A stretch of 64,000 nucleotides of DNA from contig BAXG01000013.1 in the NCBI GenBank assembly GCA_001310455.1, positions 56,097 to 120,096 of the forward strand, written 5' to 3'. This document shows, one piece after another, positions 20,544 to 30,066 of the stretch. Both the position numbers and the translations under genes were made by a program. Below the pieces are notes generated by a model. It was not told the origin of the DNA and did not search any database. It saw only the letters and a list, made by a program, of their open reading frames with translations. Origin of the DNA: Photobacterium sp. JCM 19050 (GTDB lineage: Bacteria > Pseudomonadota > Gammaproteobacteria > Enterobacterales > Vibrionaceae). Numbering within the stretch: position 1 is the first letter of the stretch; each line of letters starts with the position of its first letter.

Positions 20544-21595
20544 TCAACCCCGGGATGCTTACGCTTATCCAGGATCCGGGACGGTTCGGGGTTGCGCACC
20601 TGGGGCTTAGCAGTGGTGGCCCCTCAGACTTCCATGCATTTTGCTGGGCAAACAAGCTGTTGGGGAACACCCCGGCTTCCGCTAGCCTTGAGATCATGAT
20701 GGGCAATGCATCATTTCGCGCACTCGTCAATGTGACACTGTCACTTACAGGTGCCGATATGCAAGCTTCTGTTGATGGTAAACCACAACCGAATTGGCGC
20801 GCATTCGAGCTCAAACAAGGACAGACGCTGCAGCTTGGGTTCGCCCGGGCCGGTCTACGTGCTTACCTGGCGGTAGCAGGAGGCATACAGGCCCCGGATT
20901 TCCTCGGCAGTCAGTCCACAGTGATGCGAAACGGGTTAGGTGGGCTGCCTCCAGCCGGAGAGGAGTGTGGGATCGGAAACAAGATTCAGGCAAAAGACAA
21001 AATCCCGGTATCAGTCAAATGCAGACGAGCGGTATTGCATTCCACTCCTGAACGCTACATTCCCGACTATGCAGATTCCCTGACAGTAGATGTTGTTCCA
21101 TCCTATCAATTTGACACGATCCCTGCGTCTTCCACAGAGCAGTTCTTTCAATCCGAGTATGAAGTCACCCAGCAAAGCGATCGTATGGGAATCCGGCTTG
21201 CGGGTGAACCTGTCCAATCCGGTTTGAAAGGCATTGTTTCTGAGGGTATCGCCCCCGGCGCTATCCAGATCCCGGCCGACGGCCAGCCAATTATCTTGAT
21301 GAACGACCGGCAAACACTTGGCGGATACCCCAAGCTTGGCTGTGTCACCCGGCTCCATCAATCCAAACTTGCTCAGGCTAAGCCGGGTACTCAAATTCGT
21401 TTCCAACGGGCAAATATCGATAAGACAGCGTCTGATTGGATGGCGTTTTTGCAATTTTTTCAGGCTTTGTTAAAACCCTTGTGTTTTTATTGTGCGCTTT
21501 TTGTCCACTTATTCCGTAGTAGTCGAAGACTCCCACCAAGAGGATCAAAGCATGGCGAAATCATTGTCTATCCTGAAAAAATATTTTGCGGTTGA
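20525..21595 (+). CDS. pxpC: 5-oxoprolinase subunit C (KipA family), 3' end uncertain
   Basis: PxpC/KipA-type subunit. It begins at GTG 20525 (FGLEVINPGMLTLIQDPGR), preceded by AGGAGG. Later motifs are AGLRAYLAVAGGI, SDRMGIRLAGEP and PILMNDRQTLGGYPKLGCV-like residues. After about 21475 the reading frame becomes hydrophobic and unlike the family (CFYCALFVHLFRSSRR), and it runs over the start of the next gene. The true stop is probably near 21480 after another one-base break in a T run at about 21455-21460. Confidence 0.88.
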   Translation: MFGLEVINPGMLTLIQDPGRFGVAHLGLSSGGPSDFHAFCWANKLLGNTPASASLEIMMGNASFRALVNVTLSLTGADMQASVDGKPQPNWRAFELKQGQTLQLGFARAGLRAYLAVAGGIQAPDFLGSQSTVMRNGLGGLPPAGEECGIGNKIQAKDKIPVSVKCRRAVLHSTPERYIPDYADSLTVDVVPSYQFDTIPASSTEQFFQSEYEVTQQSDRMGIRLAGEPVQSGLKGIVSEGIAPGAIQIPADGQPIILMNDRQTLGGYPKLGCVTRLHQSKLAQAKPGTQIRFQRANIDKTASDWMAFLQFFQALLKPLCFYCALFVHLFRSSRRLPPRGSKHGEIIVYPEKIFCG

Positions 21596-21857
21596 AAAGC
21601 TCATCTACCACTCCATCGATATCAGCCTGTACCAAGCATCTGTGATCATTGATGGCGAGGAACATTACGTCGCGGATGAAAGCGGGCGTCTTCTGAAAAC
21701 ATTCAGCCTGTTAGAGATGCAAAAACTCTGTCAGGGGATCCCGGCGGAACTGACGGTTGTCAGGCATGTCAGTGCTTATGATGAAATGATTGGCGGCCCC
21801 GAGAAAGTCGGGCCAAATACCCTGGAAGTGCCGGTATACGACAACAAACTCTACTGA
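21552..21857 (+). CDS. DUF6482-like small protein
   Basis: A 101-aa protein of unknown function. Start at 21552 (MAKSLSILKK) follows AGAGGA. The sequence YQASVIIDGEEHYVADESGRLL and the late AYDEMIGG motif resemble the gammaproteobacterial DUF6482 family. It has no cysteines of note, no signal peptide and no membrane segment. Position after pxpC may be incidental. Confidence 0.65.
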   Translation: MAKSLSILKKYFAVEKLIYHSIDISLYQASVIIDGEEHYVADESGRLLKTFSLLEMQKLCQGIPAELTVVRHVSAYDEMIGGPEKVGPNTLEVPVYDNKLY

Positions 21858-21884
21858 CAAATTCCCCTCTGGTGCCCTCGTTTA

Positions 21885-21913
21885 CACGGCTGCAATTCAT
21901 TTTTGCAGCCGTG
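21885..21913 (+). terminator. strong intergenic hairpin after the DUF6482 gene
   Basis: CACGGCTGCAA pairs with TTGCAGCCGTG around a seven-base loop. There is no U-tract after it, so termination is plausible but not certain. Confidence 0.55.
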
Positions 21914-21982
21914 CACTTCTGTAACACGTCGTTATCCGCATACCCTATACGCTGAAAAAAGTAACAAGACAGGGAACGACAT

Positions 21983-22595
21983 ATGCAGAACCAAATTAAT
22001 GTGAGAAAGAGGCATCCAGCTCGCACACGCGCTGAGAACAGACCTCCTATTCAGCAGGTGATTTTTAACTTTTTCGCTTTGGTTGTTCTTTTTGACGTTT
22101 TTATTCGCCGCCTCCGTTTACGCACATGGACCAACGCGTCAGAAGGTTTCTGAGAGCATTGAAATTGAAGCGCCAGCAGAAAAAGTCTGGGGGATAGTCG
22201 GAGCGTATGACCAGCTCCATACATGGCTTCCGCCTGTGTCTAAAACAGAGCTTATTGAGGGGGACCCAAATAAGCCCGGAGCGCTGAGAGTGGTTACAGT
22301 GGGTGACAAGTCCGTAACTGAAAAACTCAAAGCGTATAAACCCGAAAAGATGAGCCTAAAATACCGTATTACCAAAGGCGACATCACCTTGCTTCCGGTG
22401 ACCAATTACCAGTCAACCATCACAGTAAAATCACTTGGCACAGGGAAAAGTGAAGTCACATGGGCCGGGGCGTTTTACCGAGGCGACCCGAACAACAACC
22501 CACCGGAAAACCTCAACGATGATGCAGCCATTGCTGCGGTGACCGGTTTATACAAAGTTGGGCTGGAAAACCTCAAAAAAATTGCCGAGCAATAA
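21983..22595 (+). CDS. exported SRPBCC (START/Bet v 1-like) protein, frameshifted near its start
   Basis: The mature part has the SRPBCC fold pattern: SESIEIEAPAEKVWGIVGAYDQLHTWLPPV at its N-terminus (polyketide-cyclase-like), and a C-terminal helix GLYKVGLENLKKI. One extra T in the T5 run at 22089-22093 joins ATG 21983 (MQNQINVRKRHPA) to the hydrophobic core FFALVVLFLTFLFAASVYAHG, giving a signal peptide with a long N-region and about 204 aa in total. It probably binds a hydrophobic ligand in the periplasm. Function unknown. Confidence 0.72.
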
Positions 22596-22648
22596 CTCAG
22601 GACCTCAAGGAAACAGCTCAAATCACAACAAAACAAAAGCCATCTTCT

Positions 22649-22674
22649 AGCCATCTTTCCACGGTGGCTTTTTT
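22649..22674 (+). terminator. rho-independent terminator after the SRPBCC gene
   Basis: A seven-pair stem (AGCCATC/GGTGGCT, one G-U) with a seven-base loop is followed by a run of T. Confidence 0.7.
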
Positions 22675-22746
22675 GCGTTTGCTCTCAGAACGTGCAAAAG
22701 GAATTCCACATACTTGGGAGCTATTTTTTGATGGACCAGAGAACCG

Positions 22747-23303
22747 ATGACTGAAAAAGAAAAAATGATTTCCGGCCAGATTTACCAGCCGTGGGACAAA
22801 GAACTGACTACCGACCGCGAAAACGCAAAAGATCTCTGTTTTAAACTGAACCAGACTCTGCCATCTGATCGTGAAGCCCGCGCGGATATTCTTCACGAAT
22901 TGTTGGATCTTGAAGGTTCAGCCTGGATTGAATCCCCCTTTAACTGCGATTACGGCTACAACATTAAAGCCGGAAACGGTTTTTACGCCAACCACGGTTG
23001 CACCATTCTGGATGCAGCTCCGGTAACTTTCGGTAATGACTGCCTGCTCGCACCCGGGTGGTTATTTCCACCGCTACCCACCCAATTGATCCCAAAAGGC
23101 GTGCGGCTGGAGATGAATACGCGCTGGCAATCACTGTCGGAAACAATGTCTGGTTTGGCGCCAATGTCACTGTTTGCCCGGGCGTAACAATTGGTGACAA
23201 TGTGGTCATAGGTGCAGGCAGCGTGGTAGTTAAAGACCTGCCTTCTGATACAGTTTGTGTCGGCTCACCGGCTAAACCAATTCGAAGCATCGACGGGCAA
23301 TAA
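22747..23303 (+). CDS. maa: maltose/galactoside O-acetyltransferase family protein, frameshifted
   Basis: Left-handed beta-helix acetyltransferase of 185 aa. The N-terminal Mac domain is MISGQIYQPWDKEL. Hexapeptide motifs include PFNCDYGYNIKAGNGFYAN and, after repair, VWFGANVTVCPGVTIGDNVVIGAGSVV with the DxxTHP active-site segment STATHPID. The frame breaks at GGG 23056-23058; one extra G gives APGVVISTATHP. It transfers acetyl from acetyl-CoA to a sugar hydroxyl. Confidence 0.9.
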
Positions 23304-23392
23304 GACACCTTGCAATGCTTTTTAACATGTAACTTATCACCAGCCTCGTATATGCTTAAAAAGCAAACACAACGAACAAAAGTGAGACAAGG

Positions 23393-23869
23393 ATGCAACG
23401 TGAAGTAACCCTGCGCTTTTTAGCAGAGCCCGGTGATGTGAATTTTGGTGGAAAAGTGCACGGCGGTGCCGTCATGAAGTGGATTGACCTCGCAGCCTAT
23501 GCCTGTGCAGCAGGCTGGAGCGGGAAATATTGTATCACCGCGTATGCAGGTGGAATCCGCTTTGTGAAACCTATTCATGTCGGCAACCTGGTAGAAGTCA
23601 GCGCTAAAGTTATCTATACCGGGCGTTCATCGATGCATATTGCCATTGATGTACAGGCATCTGAGCCGACCAATTTGGAACGCCGGCTGACAACCCACTG
23701 CATCGTTATCATGGTGGCGGTAGATGAAGACGGTAAGCCAACAAACGTGCCGGAGTGGGTGCCGCAAATAGACGAAGATATACACCTTCGCGAATCAGCT
23801 ATCAAACTGATGGAAATGCGCAAACAGATTGGTGAAGAGATGGAAGCCCATGTCAAAGGGTTTAAATAA
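23393..23869 (+). CDS. acyl-CoA thioesterase, hotdog fold
   Basis: Intact 158-aa hotdog thioesterase of the YciA/BACH group. It has the conserved VNFGGKVHGGAVMKWIDLAAYACA segment (N/D-x-GG-x-V-H-GG), and the V at FVKPIHVGNLVEVSAKVIYTG. AAGGATG precedes the start. It hydrolyses acyl-CoA to fatty acid and CoA in the cytoplasm. Confidence 0.9.
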   Translation: MQREVTLRFLAEPGDVNFGGKVHGGAVMKWIDLAAYACAAGWSGKYCITAYAGGIRFVKPIHVGNLVEVSAKVIYTGRSSMHIAIDVQASEPTNLERRLTTHCIVIMVAVDEDGKPTNVPEWVPQIDEDIHLRESAIKLMEMRKQIGEEMEAHVKGFK

Positions 23870-23898
23870 CGCTCCGGGCTTCCATTCAGATTAAAGCA

Positions 23899-24258
23899 CT
23901 ACAGCTCTTTATCAGACCAAACGGCAAACTCATTGCCGTTTGGATCTGAAAAGTGGAAACGGTGTCCTCCCGGGAAACCAAATTTCTCCCGGACTATCGC
24001 ACCCCCGGCCTGTTCGACTTTCTTCTGTGTTTCATCCAGAGACTCGCTGTAAAAAACCACCAGCACACTGCCGGTTGCCTGCGTTGAACAGACGTCCGTC
24101 AGATAAAATCCTCCATCAATGCCAGCACCATCAATAGCAATGTACTCCGGGCCGTAATCGACAAACTGCCAATTAAACACCGTATTGAAAAAGGTTTTTG
24201 TGGCTGCCATGTCCCTTGCGGGAAATTCGAGGTAATTTATCGTTTCGTGCTGGTTCAT
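23899..24258 (-). CDS. VOC-family (glyoxalase-like) protein
   Basis: A 119-aa single VOC protein. NYLEFPARDMAATKTFFNTVFNW is the typical first beta-alpha-beta unit. RFHFSDPNGNEFAVWSD is the last, with the metal-ligand glutamate. I chose the start at 24258 (MNQHETI), which has AAGGAAGGGG upstream. Substrate unknown. Confidence 0.88.
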   Translation of the reverse strand: MNQHETINYLEFPARDMAATKTFFNTVFNWQFVDYGPEYIAIDGAGIDGGFYLTDVCSTQATGSVLVVFYSESLDETQKKVEQAGGAIVREKFGFPGGHRFHFSDPNGNEFAVWSDKEL

Positions 24259-24287
24259 AGAGCGCGTTCCCCTTCCTTGATCTCTAG

Positions 24288-25191
24288 TTAAAACCATTTA
24301 ATCATAGAAACTTCGCAGGCATCGTGACCCGTGTTGCCCATCGCGCACTTGAGACGTGTAAACCCCAGGCTTTCATACAGTCCGATGGCCTCCGTCAGGT
24401 TTGCTGTTGTTTCCAGGTAGCAGCCGCGGTAACCCTGCCCCCTGGCAAATGCCAAAGCAGTAACAGCCAGCTTTCTTGCAAACCCCTTACCACGCAACTC
24501 CGGCAGAAAGTACATTTTCTGCAATTCAGCCATACCGTCTTCACCAGCAAGCGGGGCGATCCCCCACCACCAAGTACCCGGTAATCCCGCTCAATCAACC
24601 AATAGGCACAATTCTCAGGCGCATACACATCACTGAGACAGTCAAGCGTTGGGTCTGTTACGCCATATCCACTCTCACCTGTCAGGCCATATTCAGCCGA
24701 TACCCGGCGGATAACTGCGGCTATTGACGCGTTATCCAATGCTGTCAGTTCCCGAAATGTGTAACCTGCCTGCTTCGGTACAGTCTGCATGGCCCGGATA
24801 TACCTGGTAAGGCTGGTTTCAAGCGCTGCCTGCTCATCAACTTCCAGCAGATCGATAAATGCCCTCACCTGCCCATTAAGCTGAGAGTGAAGAACCGCCA
24901 GCTTCTCGCGCCCGGAGCTTGTCAGTTGGAAAACCATACTACGGCCATCTGTCGGATGAGGAACCGACTCTACAACCCCTTGGTTCAACAATGTAGCCAG
25001 AGTACGGCTGGCATTCGATTTGTCCACATTGAGGCAGACTGACATTTCACTTACCGTTTTGGGTTCGGCTTCCAGTTCTATCATCGCGTGGGCCTGAACC
25101 GGGGTAAGAAGCATATCCCCACAATAGTTGTCCAATAATCCAACTGCCTGACCAATGTCCTCGAAAGCGCTCGCAGATTTTCCGGCGTCAT
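24288..25191 (-). CDS. MarR-GNAT fusion protein (twice frameshifted)
   Basis: About 300 aa. The N-terminal MarR domain contains LTPVQAHAMIELE, VDKSNASRTLATLLNQGVV and HPTDGRSMVFQLTSSG. The C-terminal GNAT domain contains MYFLPELRGKGFARKLA and AIGLYESLGFTRL. The likely start is ATG 25191 (MTPENLRALSRTLVRQL); one extra G at 25140-25141 joins it to GLLDNYCGD. A second break in the G5 run (plus C5 at 24561-24565) is repaired to GGGGIAPLAGEDGMAELQK. Such fusions are common in proteobacteria as regulators with acetyltransferase activity of unknown substrate. Confidence 0.88.
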
Positions 25192-25370
25192 AACACACTC
25201 CCTATGTTGCGTATATCAACCAGTATTCGTTGCGAACCGCAACAATGTCAACAAACAAAAAATATCTAACCGCCGATTTTTTTGCACTCTCCTGTCGAAA
25301 CGCCAACAAATGCAACAGGTGTACTATATTTAACTATGCATTATGTTTCTTAATTTCTGGGTGCTCTTGC

Positions 25371-28058
25371 ATGTCATTTAGGCTCAAAACGATATTGGGT
25401 GTTGCGCTAATCGAGATAGTGGTTCTCGCGATCCTGATTATTTCAGGCCTCAATTGGCTGCAAGACTCTAACAACACCAGGTTGGCGGAAGGAAGCCAGC
25501 GCCTGGCTAAAGCCTTTGCTACCGCAGCCCGTGATGAAGTCATTTCCACCGATCTCGCTAACCTGCAGTCATTTGTTGACGAAGCCGTCTCCAGCAGTGA
25601 TATCAATTATCTGCGTTTTTTGGACAGTGACGGTCGCATATTGGCGGAAGATGGAGATAGGAACAGCGCGGGACAAATCGTCAATTACCAAGAATTACCC
25701 TCTGACAGTTCAGACGGTGTATACGACACTTATGCAGACGTCATGCTGGATGGAATTTCGTTTGGCCGGGTTGAACTCGGTATCAATGTGAGCAGGCTCG
25801 GCGCATTGATGGATGAAGCCAAACGTTACAGTTATACCGTTGCGCTGATAGAAATTGCATTGGTGGCACTTTTCTCTCTGTTCCTCGGCACATACCTGAC
25901 CAACCGCCTACACCAGTTACAAAAAGCCGCAACAAAGATAAAAAAGCAGGGTCCGGGTACAACAGTTGGCGTATCCGGCTCAGATGAATTGGCAGAAGTC
26001 ACCTCAGAATTTAACCGCATGTCCATCTCTCTTGCCGATTCGTACCGATCACTTACGGAGGAAAAACAACGCTACTGGAGCCTTTCCCAGCAATACACTC
26101 AGTTTGTGCAGTTGGTGGAGCAAGCTGAAGAGGCCTTTTTAATTGCAGACTGCAACAACCATATTCTCTGGGCAAACCAGGCACTTTCCCGTCTTACCGG
26201 TTATGCCTTGCCGGCGGTTAAAGACAGCACCCCGGGCTCGATACTCCTTGCTCCGGATACGTCAAGAGAGAGCCTTGACTCACTGCATTACAATAAAGAT
26301 GTCCCCGAAGCCCGCTCACTGACGCTTACCTGTACAAAACGTAAAGGCCAGACCTACATGGCAGAGATCAGCATATTCCCAATCGCTGATGCCATTGGAA
26401 AAGTAGATCGCTACGCCTACATTATCCGGGATATCTCTGAAAACCTCCGTATTCAGGATGAACTGCGGGTCGCGGCGGAAAATGCGCTGGCTGCCACCCA
26501 TGCAAAGTCTCGCTTCCTTGCCAACATGTCGCACGAGATCCGTACGCCGATGAACACGATCGTCGGCATGGCAGATTTGCTCAATGACACCGACCTGACA
26601 CCTCAACAAAGCCACTACATAAACCTGCTCTCCCACTCGAGTCAGGATCTGCTCTTCCTTATCAATGAAATACTCGATCTTTCCAAAATCGAGGCAGGTA
26701 AGCTCTCGCTGGATACCAAGGCGTTTAACTTGAGGGAACTCGCGGAGGATTGCCTGTCGATGGCAGCAGTCAACGCGGCAGCTAAAGGCATCAACGTCAT
26801 CAGCAATATAGATCCGACCCTCCCCTACAACATCAAAAGTGACTCCGTCAGGCTGGGCCAAATACTTAATAATCTGTTGGGTAATGCGGTTAAATTCACC
26901 GATTCCGGTTCAATCTCTCTGGAAATAAGCCGGATATCGCCGGATGGCCCTGTCGGGCACGGTAACAAGACACGCTACCGAATTTGTGTCTCCGATACCG
27001 GTATCGGCATTCCGGAGGAAAAAATCTCCGTTATCGGCAACAGTTTTGAACAGGTTGATAACTCAAACACCCGCCGCTACCAGGGAACCGGGCTTGGCCT
27101 GGCTATAACAAAGAACCTGGTCAACCTCTTTGGCAGCGAATTACGCATTGAATCTGAACCGAACAAAGGCAGCCGGTTTTCCTTTAACCTCGATGTAGAG
27201 AACGTCAACCAATTCCCGATGGACCACGGTATTTTCGAAGGTGTGGAAGTGTGGTTTGAATGCCTTGCAGAGCAGTATCCGCCAGCACTAGTAAACCAAC
27301 TTTCATTTTGGGGTATGGCGGTCAATCCTCCGACACCGTTAGTGCCTGATTCATTTTCAACCGGAAAAGCCAAGGCGAAACGGGTCAGGGTATGCCTGGT
27401 GGATGAAAAATCAGCGCTTCCGGAAGAAAAACACCTTCCCATGCTCTGCCTTTACTCAAAGGTCACTAACCTGCCAAAAGATGATGAACACAGGGCCATC
27501 CGCCACCTCACTCTGCCGGTAAAATACCAGCAGTTGAAGACCGCTCTCGCTGAATTGGCCGATCAAAGCATCAGTTCAGAACAAGATGAGAGACAGAAAA
27601 AGTGGTCTCTGCCGCCAAACCTTGAAGGCAAGACGTTGCTGATTGTCGACGATATCCAGTCAAACCGAATTCTGATCAAAGCGATGCTGGCAAAAACCCA
27701 GGCAGACCTTATCTTTGCCAATAACGGAAGCGAAGCGTTTGACTTATACCGGGAACACAGGCCGGATTTAATTCTTTCCGATATTTCTATGCCAATTATG
27801 GATGGCTATGAAATGACGCAACTAATCCGGGACCATGAATCCTGCATGCATCTTCAGGCCTGTTCGATAGTCGGCCTGTCTGCCCATGCGGCGGTAGACG
27901 ACTATGAATTGGCACATGACGCCGGCATGAATGCTTACCTGACCAAACCTATCCGCAAAGAAGAGCTCTACAGGATGCTCCACCATTTTCAGTCGCCAAT
28001 GACGGAATTCTCCAGGGAGCCAAGCAACAGTGATGTGCACAGCAGCTTTGTAAAGTAA
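25371..28058 (+). CDS. hybrid sensor histidine kinase (BarA-like layout)
   Basis: Intact, about 895 aa. Order: membrane segment (TILGVALIEIVVLAILIISG), periplasmic sensor about 30-155, second membrane segment (VALIEIALVALFSLFLG), HAMP, PAS about 245-370, HisKA with H388 in MSHEIRTPMN, and HATPase with DTGIGIPEEK and GTGLGLAI. A degenerate receiver-like segment comes next, then a receiver with D804 in LILSDISMP and K in LTKPIR. No HPt domain is present, so it needs a separate phosphotransfer protein. The start at 25371 (MSFRLKT) places the first membrane helix at the N-terminus. No cognate regulator is adjacent. Confidence 0.92.
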   Translation: MSFRLKTILGVALIEIVVLAILIISGLNWLQDSNNTRLAEGSQRLAKAFATAARDEVISTDLANLQSFVDEAVSSSDINYLRFLDSDGRILAEDGDRNSAGQIVNYQELPSDSSDGVYDTYADVMLDGISFGRVELGINVSRLGALMDEAKRYSYTVALIEIALVALFSLFLGTYLTNRLHQLQKAATKIKKQGPGTTVGVSGSDELAEVTSEFNRMSISLADSYRSLTEEKQRYWSLSQQYTQFVQLVEQAEEAFLIADCNNHILWANQALSRLTGYALPAVKDSTPGSILLAPDTSRESLDSLHYNKDVPEARSLTLTCTKRKGQTYMAEISIFPIADAIGKVDRYAYIIRDISENLRIQDELRVAAENALAATHAKSRFLANMSHEIRTPMNTIVGMADLLNDTDLTPQQSHYINLLSHSSQDLLFLINEILDLSKIEAGKLSLDTKAFNLRELAEDCLSMAAVNAAAKGINVISNIDPTLPYNIKSDSVRLGQILNNLLGNAVKFTDSGSISLEISRISPDGPVGHGNKTRYRICVSDTGIGIPEEKISVIGNSFEQVDNSNTRRYQGTGLGLAITKNLVNLFGSELRIESEPNKGSRFSFNLDVENVNQFPMDHGIFEGVEVWFECLAEQYPPALVNQLSFWGMAVNPPTPLVPDSFSTGKAKAKRVRVCLVDEKSALPEEKHLPMLCLYSKVTNLPKDDEHRAIRHLTLPVKYQQLKTALAELADQSISSEQDERQKKWSLPPNLEGKTLLIVDDIQSNRILIKAMLAKTQADLIFANNGSEAFDLYREHRPDLILSDISMPIMDGYEMTQLIRDHESCMHLQACSIVGLSAHAAVDDYELAHDAGMNAYLTKPIRKEELYRMLHHFQSPMTEFSREPSNSDVHSSFVK

Positions 28059-28071
28059 ATTATTGCCGGCA

Positions 28072-28098
28072 CAAAAACGCCGGGGCAGTTCCCGGCGT
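28072..28098 (-). terminator. terminator of the DUF2076 gene
   Basis: ACGCCGGG/CCCGGCGT stem with a six-base loop, followed on the minus strand by five T. It also sits right after the convergent kinase gene. Confidence 0.8.
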
Positions 28099-28121
28099 CC
28101 AAGTTATTTCCAATCAGAAGC

Positions 28122-28907
28122 TCAGAACGTATCGTCGTCGAATCCGCCGAAGTCATCGCCGCCAAAGCTACTATCACCGAACATGCCGTCATCTCCGCCA
28201 AAACGGTTAGGATCATCGTCAAAGCCGGTGTTGGCAAACCCGGAATCATCGCTAAAACCGCTGTTGTCACCAAAGCCAGAACTATCCCCGAAACCGTTGT
28301 TATCATCAAATCCGGTTCCCTGGCTCCATCCTCCGGTATAATCCTGGGTGTAGGAGTCTGTACCTTGCAAGAAACTGCTGTCAGAATTTCCTGCCTCTGA
28401 GGCAGTGGTATCCGCACCCATGTCCTGTTCTGCTTCTGGTTGGTTATCCGGCTGTTCTTCAATAATGGTGTTATTGGTGACGTCTTCAACAATAGGTTGT
28501 TCGTGCTCACCACCGAAGAACAGATGGCTCAATGCACTGCCGGCAACCATACCCGCAGCCACACCGGCGGCGGTCTGCATAAAGCCGCCGAAAGCACTTG
28601 GGCGGTAAGCCGGCTGTGGCGGCTGAGGTGGCTGACGGTCACCACCAAACATACGGCTGAAACTGCCACGCTGCGATTCCTGCTTGTAGTATTCGGCATT
28701 ACGCTGCAGGTAATCGTTGCGGTCTTTCATATCTTTAAGCGCAACTTCCTGCGCCAGTGCCAATTGAGTCAGGCGGTAAACGATATCCGGTAGTGACGCG
28801 ATACGGTCGGCGATGAGTTTGTCGGCCTCGGGGTCTTTCGCCTTTCCCTGGTTGGCACCCAACTTGTCTGCCAGCTTCTGAATCAGTTCTTGCTCTTGCG
28901 GTGTCAT
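28122..28907 (-). CDS. DUF2076 family protein with low-complexity acidic tail
   Basis: A 261-aa protein. The N-terminal part (MTPQEQELIQKLADKLG, then KDPEADKLIADRI) is typical of DUF2076. A Pro/Gln stretch is followed by a glycine-alanine hydrophobic segment (GGFMQTAAGVAAGMVAGSALSHLFFGG), possibly membrane-associated. The C-terminal 80 residues are repeats built on Gly-Phe-Asp/Ser (for example GFGDNSGFSDDSGF), strongly acidic and probably disordered. Molecular role unknown. Confidence 0.88.
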   Translation of the reverse strand: MTPQEQELIQKLADKLGANQGKAKDPEADKLIADRIASLPDIVYRLTQLALAQEVALKDMKDRNDYLQRNAEYYKQESQRGSFSRMFGGDRQPPQPPQPAYRPSAFGGFMQTAAGVAAGMVAGSALSHLFFGGEHEQPIVEDVTNNTIIEEQPDNQPEAEQDMGADTTASEAGNSDSSFLQGTDSYTQDYTGGWSQGTGFDDNNGFGDSSGFGDNSGFSDDSGFANTGFDDDPNRFGGDDGMFGDSSFGGDDFGGFDDDTF

Positions 28908-29033
28908 GTTTGCCCCCAGCCCTTTACTGAATTGGATTTACTCTCTGAGACACGAAAATACGCCACTTTACCCGACGGAAAATGGCTTCAAACTTAGATT
29001 CCACAAATTGGCTGTTCCCGGCAGAAACTGGCG

Positions 29034-29315
29034 TCAATTGCTGAGAATCCCGTTTCTCACCAAGCCCCGGCGGACATTCTTACACAGCTTCCCGAACAAC
29101 CTGATTTCATCAAATTTTGGAACAATTCCACGCTCAATGGCACTTTCCCAGTAACATACTTCAGTATCGACCAGTTCCATCAGTTTTTTCGGGCAACCAA
29201 TGCAGTTGCCATCCGGCCCACAAACAAAAGTAGCCGGTTCGTAAAGTGGCAACTCATCTTTCACCTGCTCAATAAGTTGAAGCATGGCACTTTTCAGATC
29301 CGGTTTTTTGCTCAT
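29034..29315 (-). CDS. small cysteine-rich conserved-type protein
   Basis: A 93-aa protein that I do not recognise. Start at ATG 29315 (MSKKPDLKSAML) is preferred over an upstream GTG. It carries a C-x5-C-x2-C cluster (CGPDGNCIGCPKK) plus two further cysteines (EVCYWE, KLCKN), which suggests metal or redox function. It has no signal peptide. Confidence 0.6.
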   Translation of the reverse strand: MSKKPDLKSAMLQLIEQVKDELPLYEPATFVCGPDGNCIGCPKKLMELVDTEVCYWESAIERGIVPKFDEIRLFGKLCKNVRRGLVRNGILSN

Positions 29316-29395
29316 TTGTGGCACATCATTTAACGTAAAAAAGGGTGGGTCTTATACGCCTGTTCCTCCCAGATCTCAACTTGCAAGGATGCAAT

Positions 29396-29947
29396 ATGCC
29401 AGCCTCAGATACCTTTGTGTTGTGTACTCCCAACCTGATGCTCCGGGACTTTCGGCAGAGCGACTTGTCCGATTATCTGGCAATGAACCGGGATACCAAA
29501 TACCAGAGATTCTATGACGAAGAAGACTGCTCTGATGAAAAGGCCGCTGCACTTGTAAATCGTTTCATACAGCAGGCCGGGGAATCACCGCGAACAGCTT
29601 TTCAATTAGCAATCACAGAAATAGAAACCGGGCGTTTCGTTGGCACCTGCGGCATTAGGCAGGAATACCAAACTGCGTCTATTGGCTGTGGGCTCGTTCG
29701 CGCCTTTCACGGCACTGGCTATGCCAAAGAAGCATCAACTGCACTGATTGACTTTGGCTTCGAAACCCTTGGAGTGCACAGGGTGTTCGCCGAAACCATC
29801 GGCCAGAACCGTGCTGCCATTATGCTTTGCCGCTCACTCGGTTTTGAGGAAGAAAATCGAATCGAAAAAGATCGTTTTTTCAAAAATCAGTGGTGGGATA
29901 CAGTCAGGCTGGGGATTGATTTGCAGACCTGGATGAGCCAAGCGTAA
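29396..29947 (+). CDS. GNAT acetyltransferase (RimJ/RimL type)
   Basis: A 183-aa protein. LMLRDFRQSDLSDYLAMN opens the domain; GRFVGTCGIRQEY, the V-x-x-x-x-G-x-G/A-like stretch FHGTGYAKEASTALIDFGF and ENRAAI-like GQNRAAIMLCRSLGF are typical of ribosomal-protein or small-molecule N-acetyltransferases. Start at 29396 follows AAGGATGCAAT. Confidence 0.9.
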   Translation: MPASDTFVLCTPNLMLRDFRQSDLSDYLAMNRDTKYQRFYDEEDCSDEKAAALVNRFIQQAGESPRTAFQLAITEIETGRFVGTCGIRQEYQTASIGCGLVRAFHGTGYAKEASTALIDFGFETLGVHRVFAETIGQNRAAIMLCRSLGFEEENRIEKDRFFKNQWWDTVRLGIDLQTWMSQA

Positions 29948-30048
29948 CGATAAGCGCTATCAAAAAAAGCCATGGCTAGGCAGACATCCATACTTTCTCC
30001 GCCCAATCTCAGCCGTAATACAAACGTCAAATGATCCCCTCTAATATA

Positions 30049-30066
30049 GTTCACCTTATGGTTAAC
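30049..30066. promoter_or_regulatory. imperfect palindromic operator over the arsR start
   Basis: GTTCACCTTATGGTTAAC matches the perfect palindrome at 30918-30935 at 16 of 18 positions. It overlaps the likely arsR start codon at 30058 and lies just after a TATAGT-like -10 element, so autorepression is likely. Confidence 0.7.

Noticed and set aside
25191..25198. GTG start of the MarR-GNAT gene at 25198
   Set aside because: The ATG at 25191 with a one-base repair gives the family N-terminus MTPENLRALSR.
25230..25370. N-terminal extension of the hybrid kinase
   Set aside because: The in-frame upstream residues are cysteine-rich and unlike the family; the start at 25371 places the membrane helix correctly.
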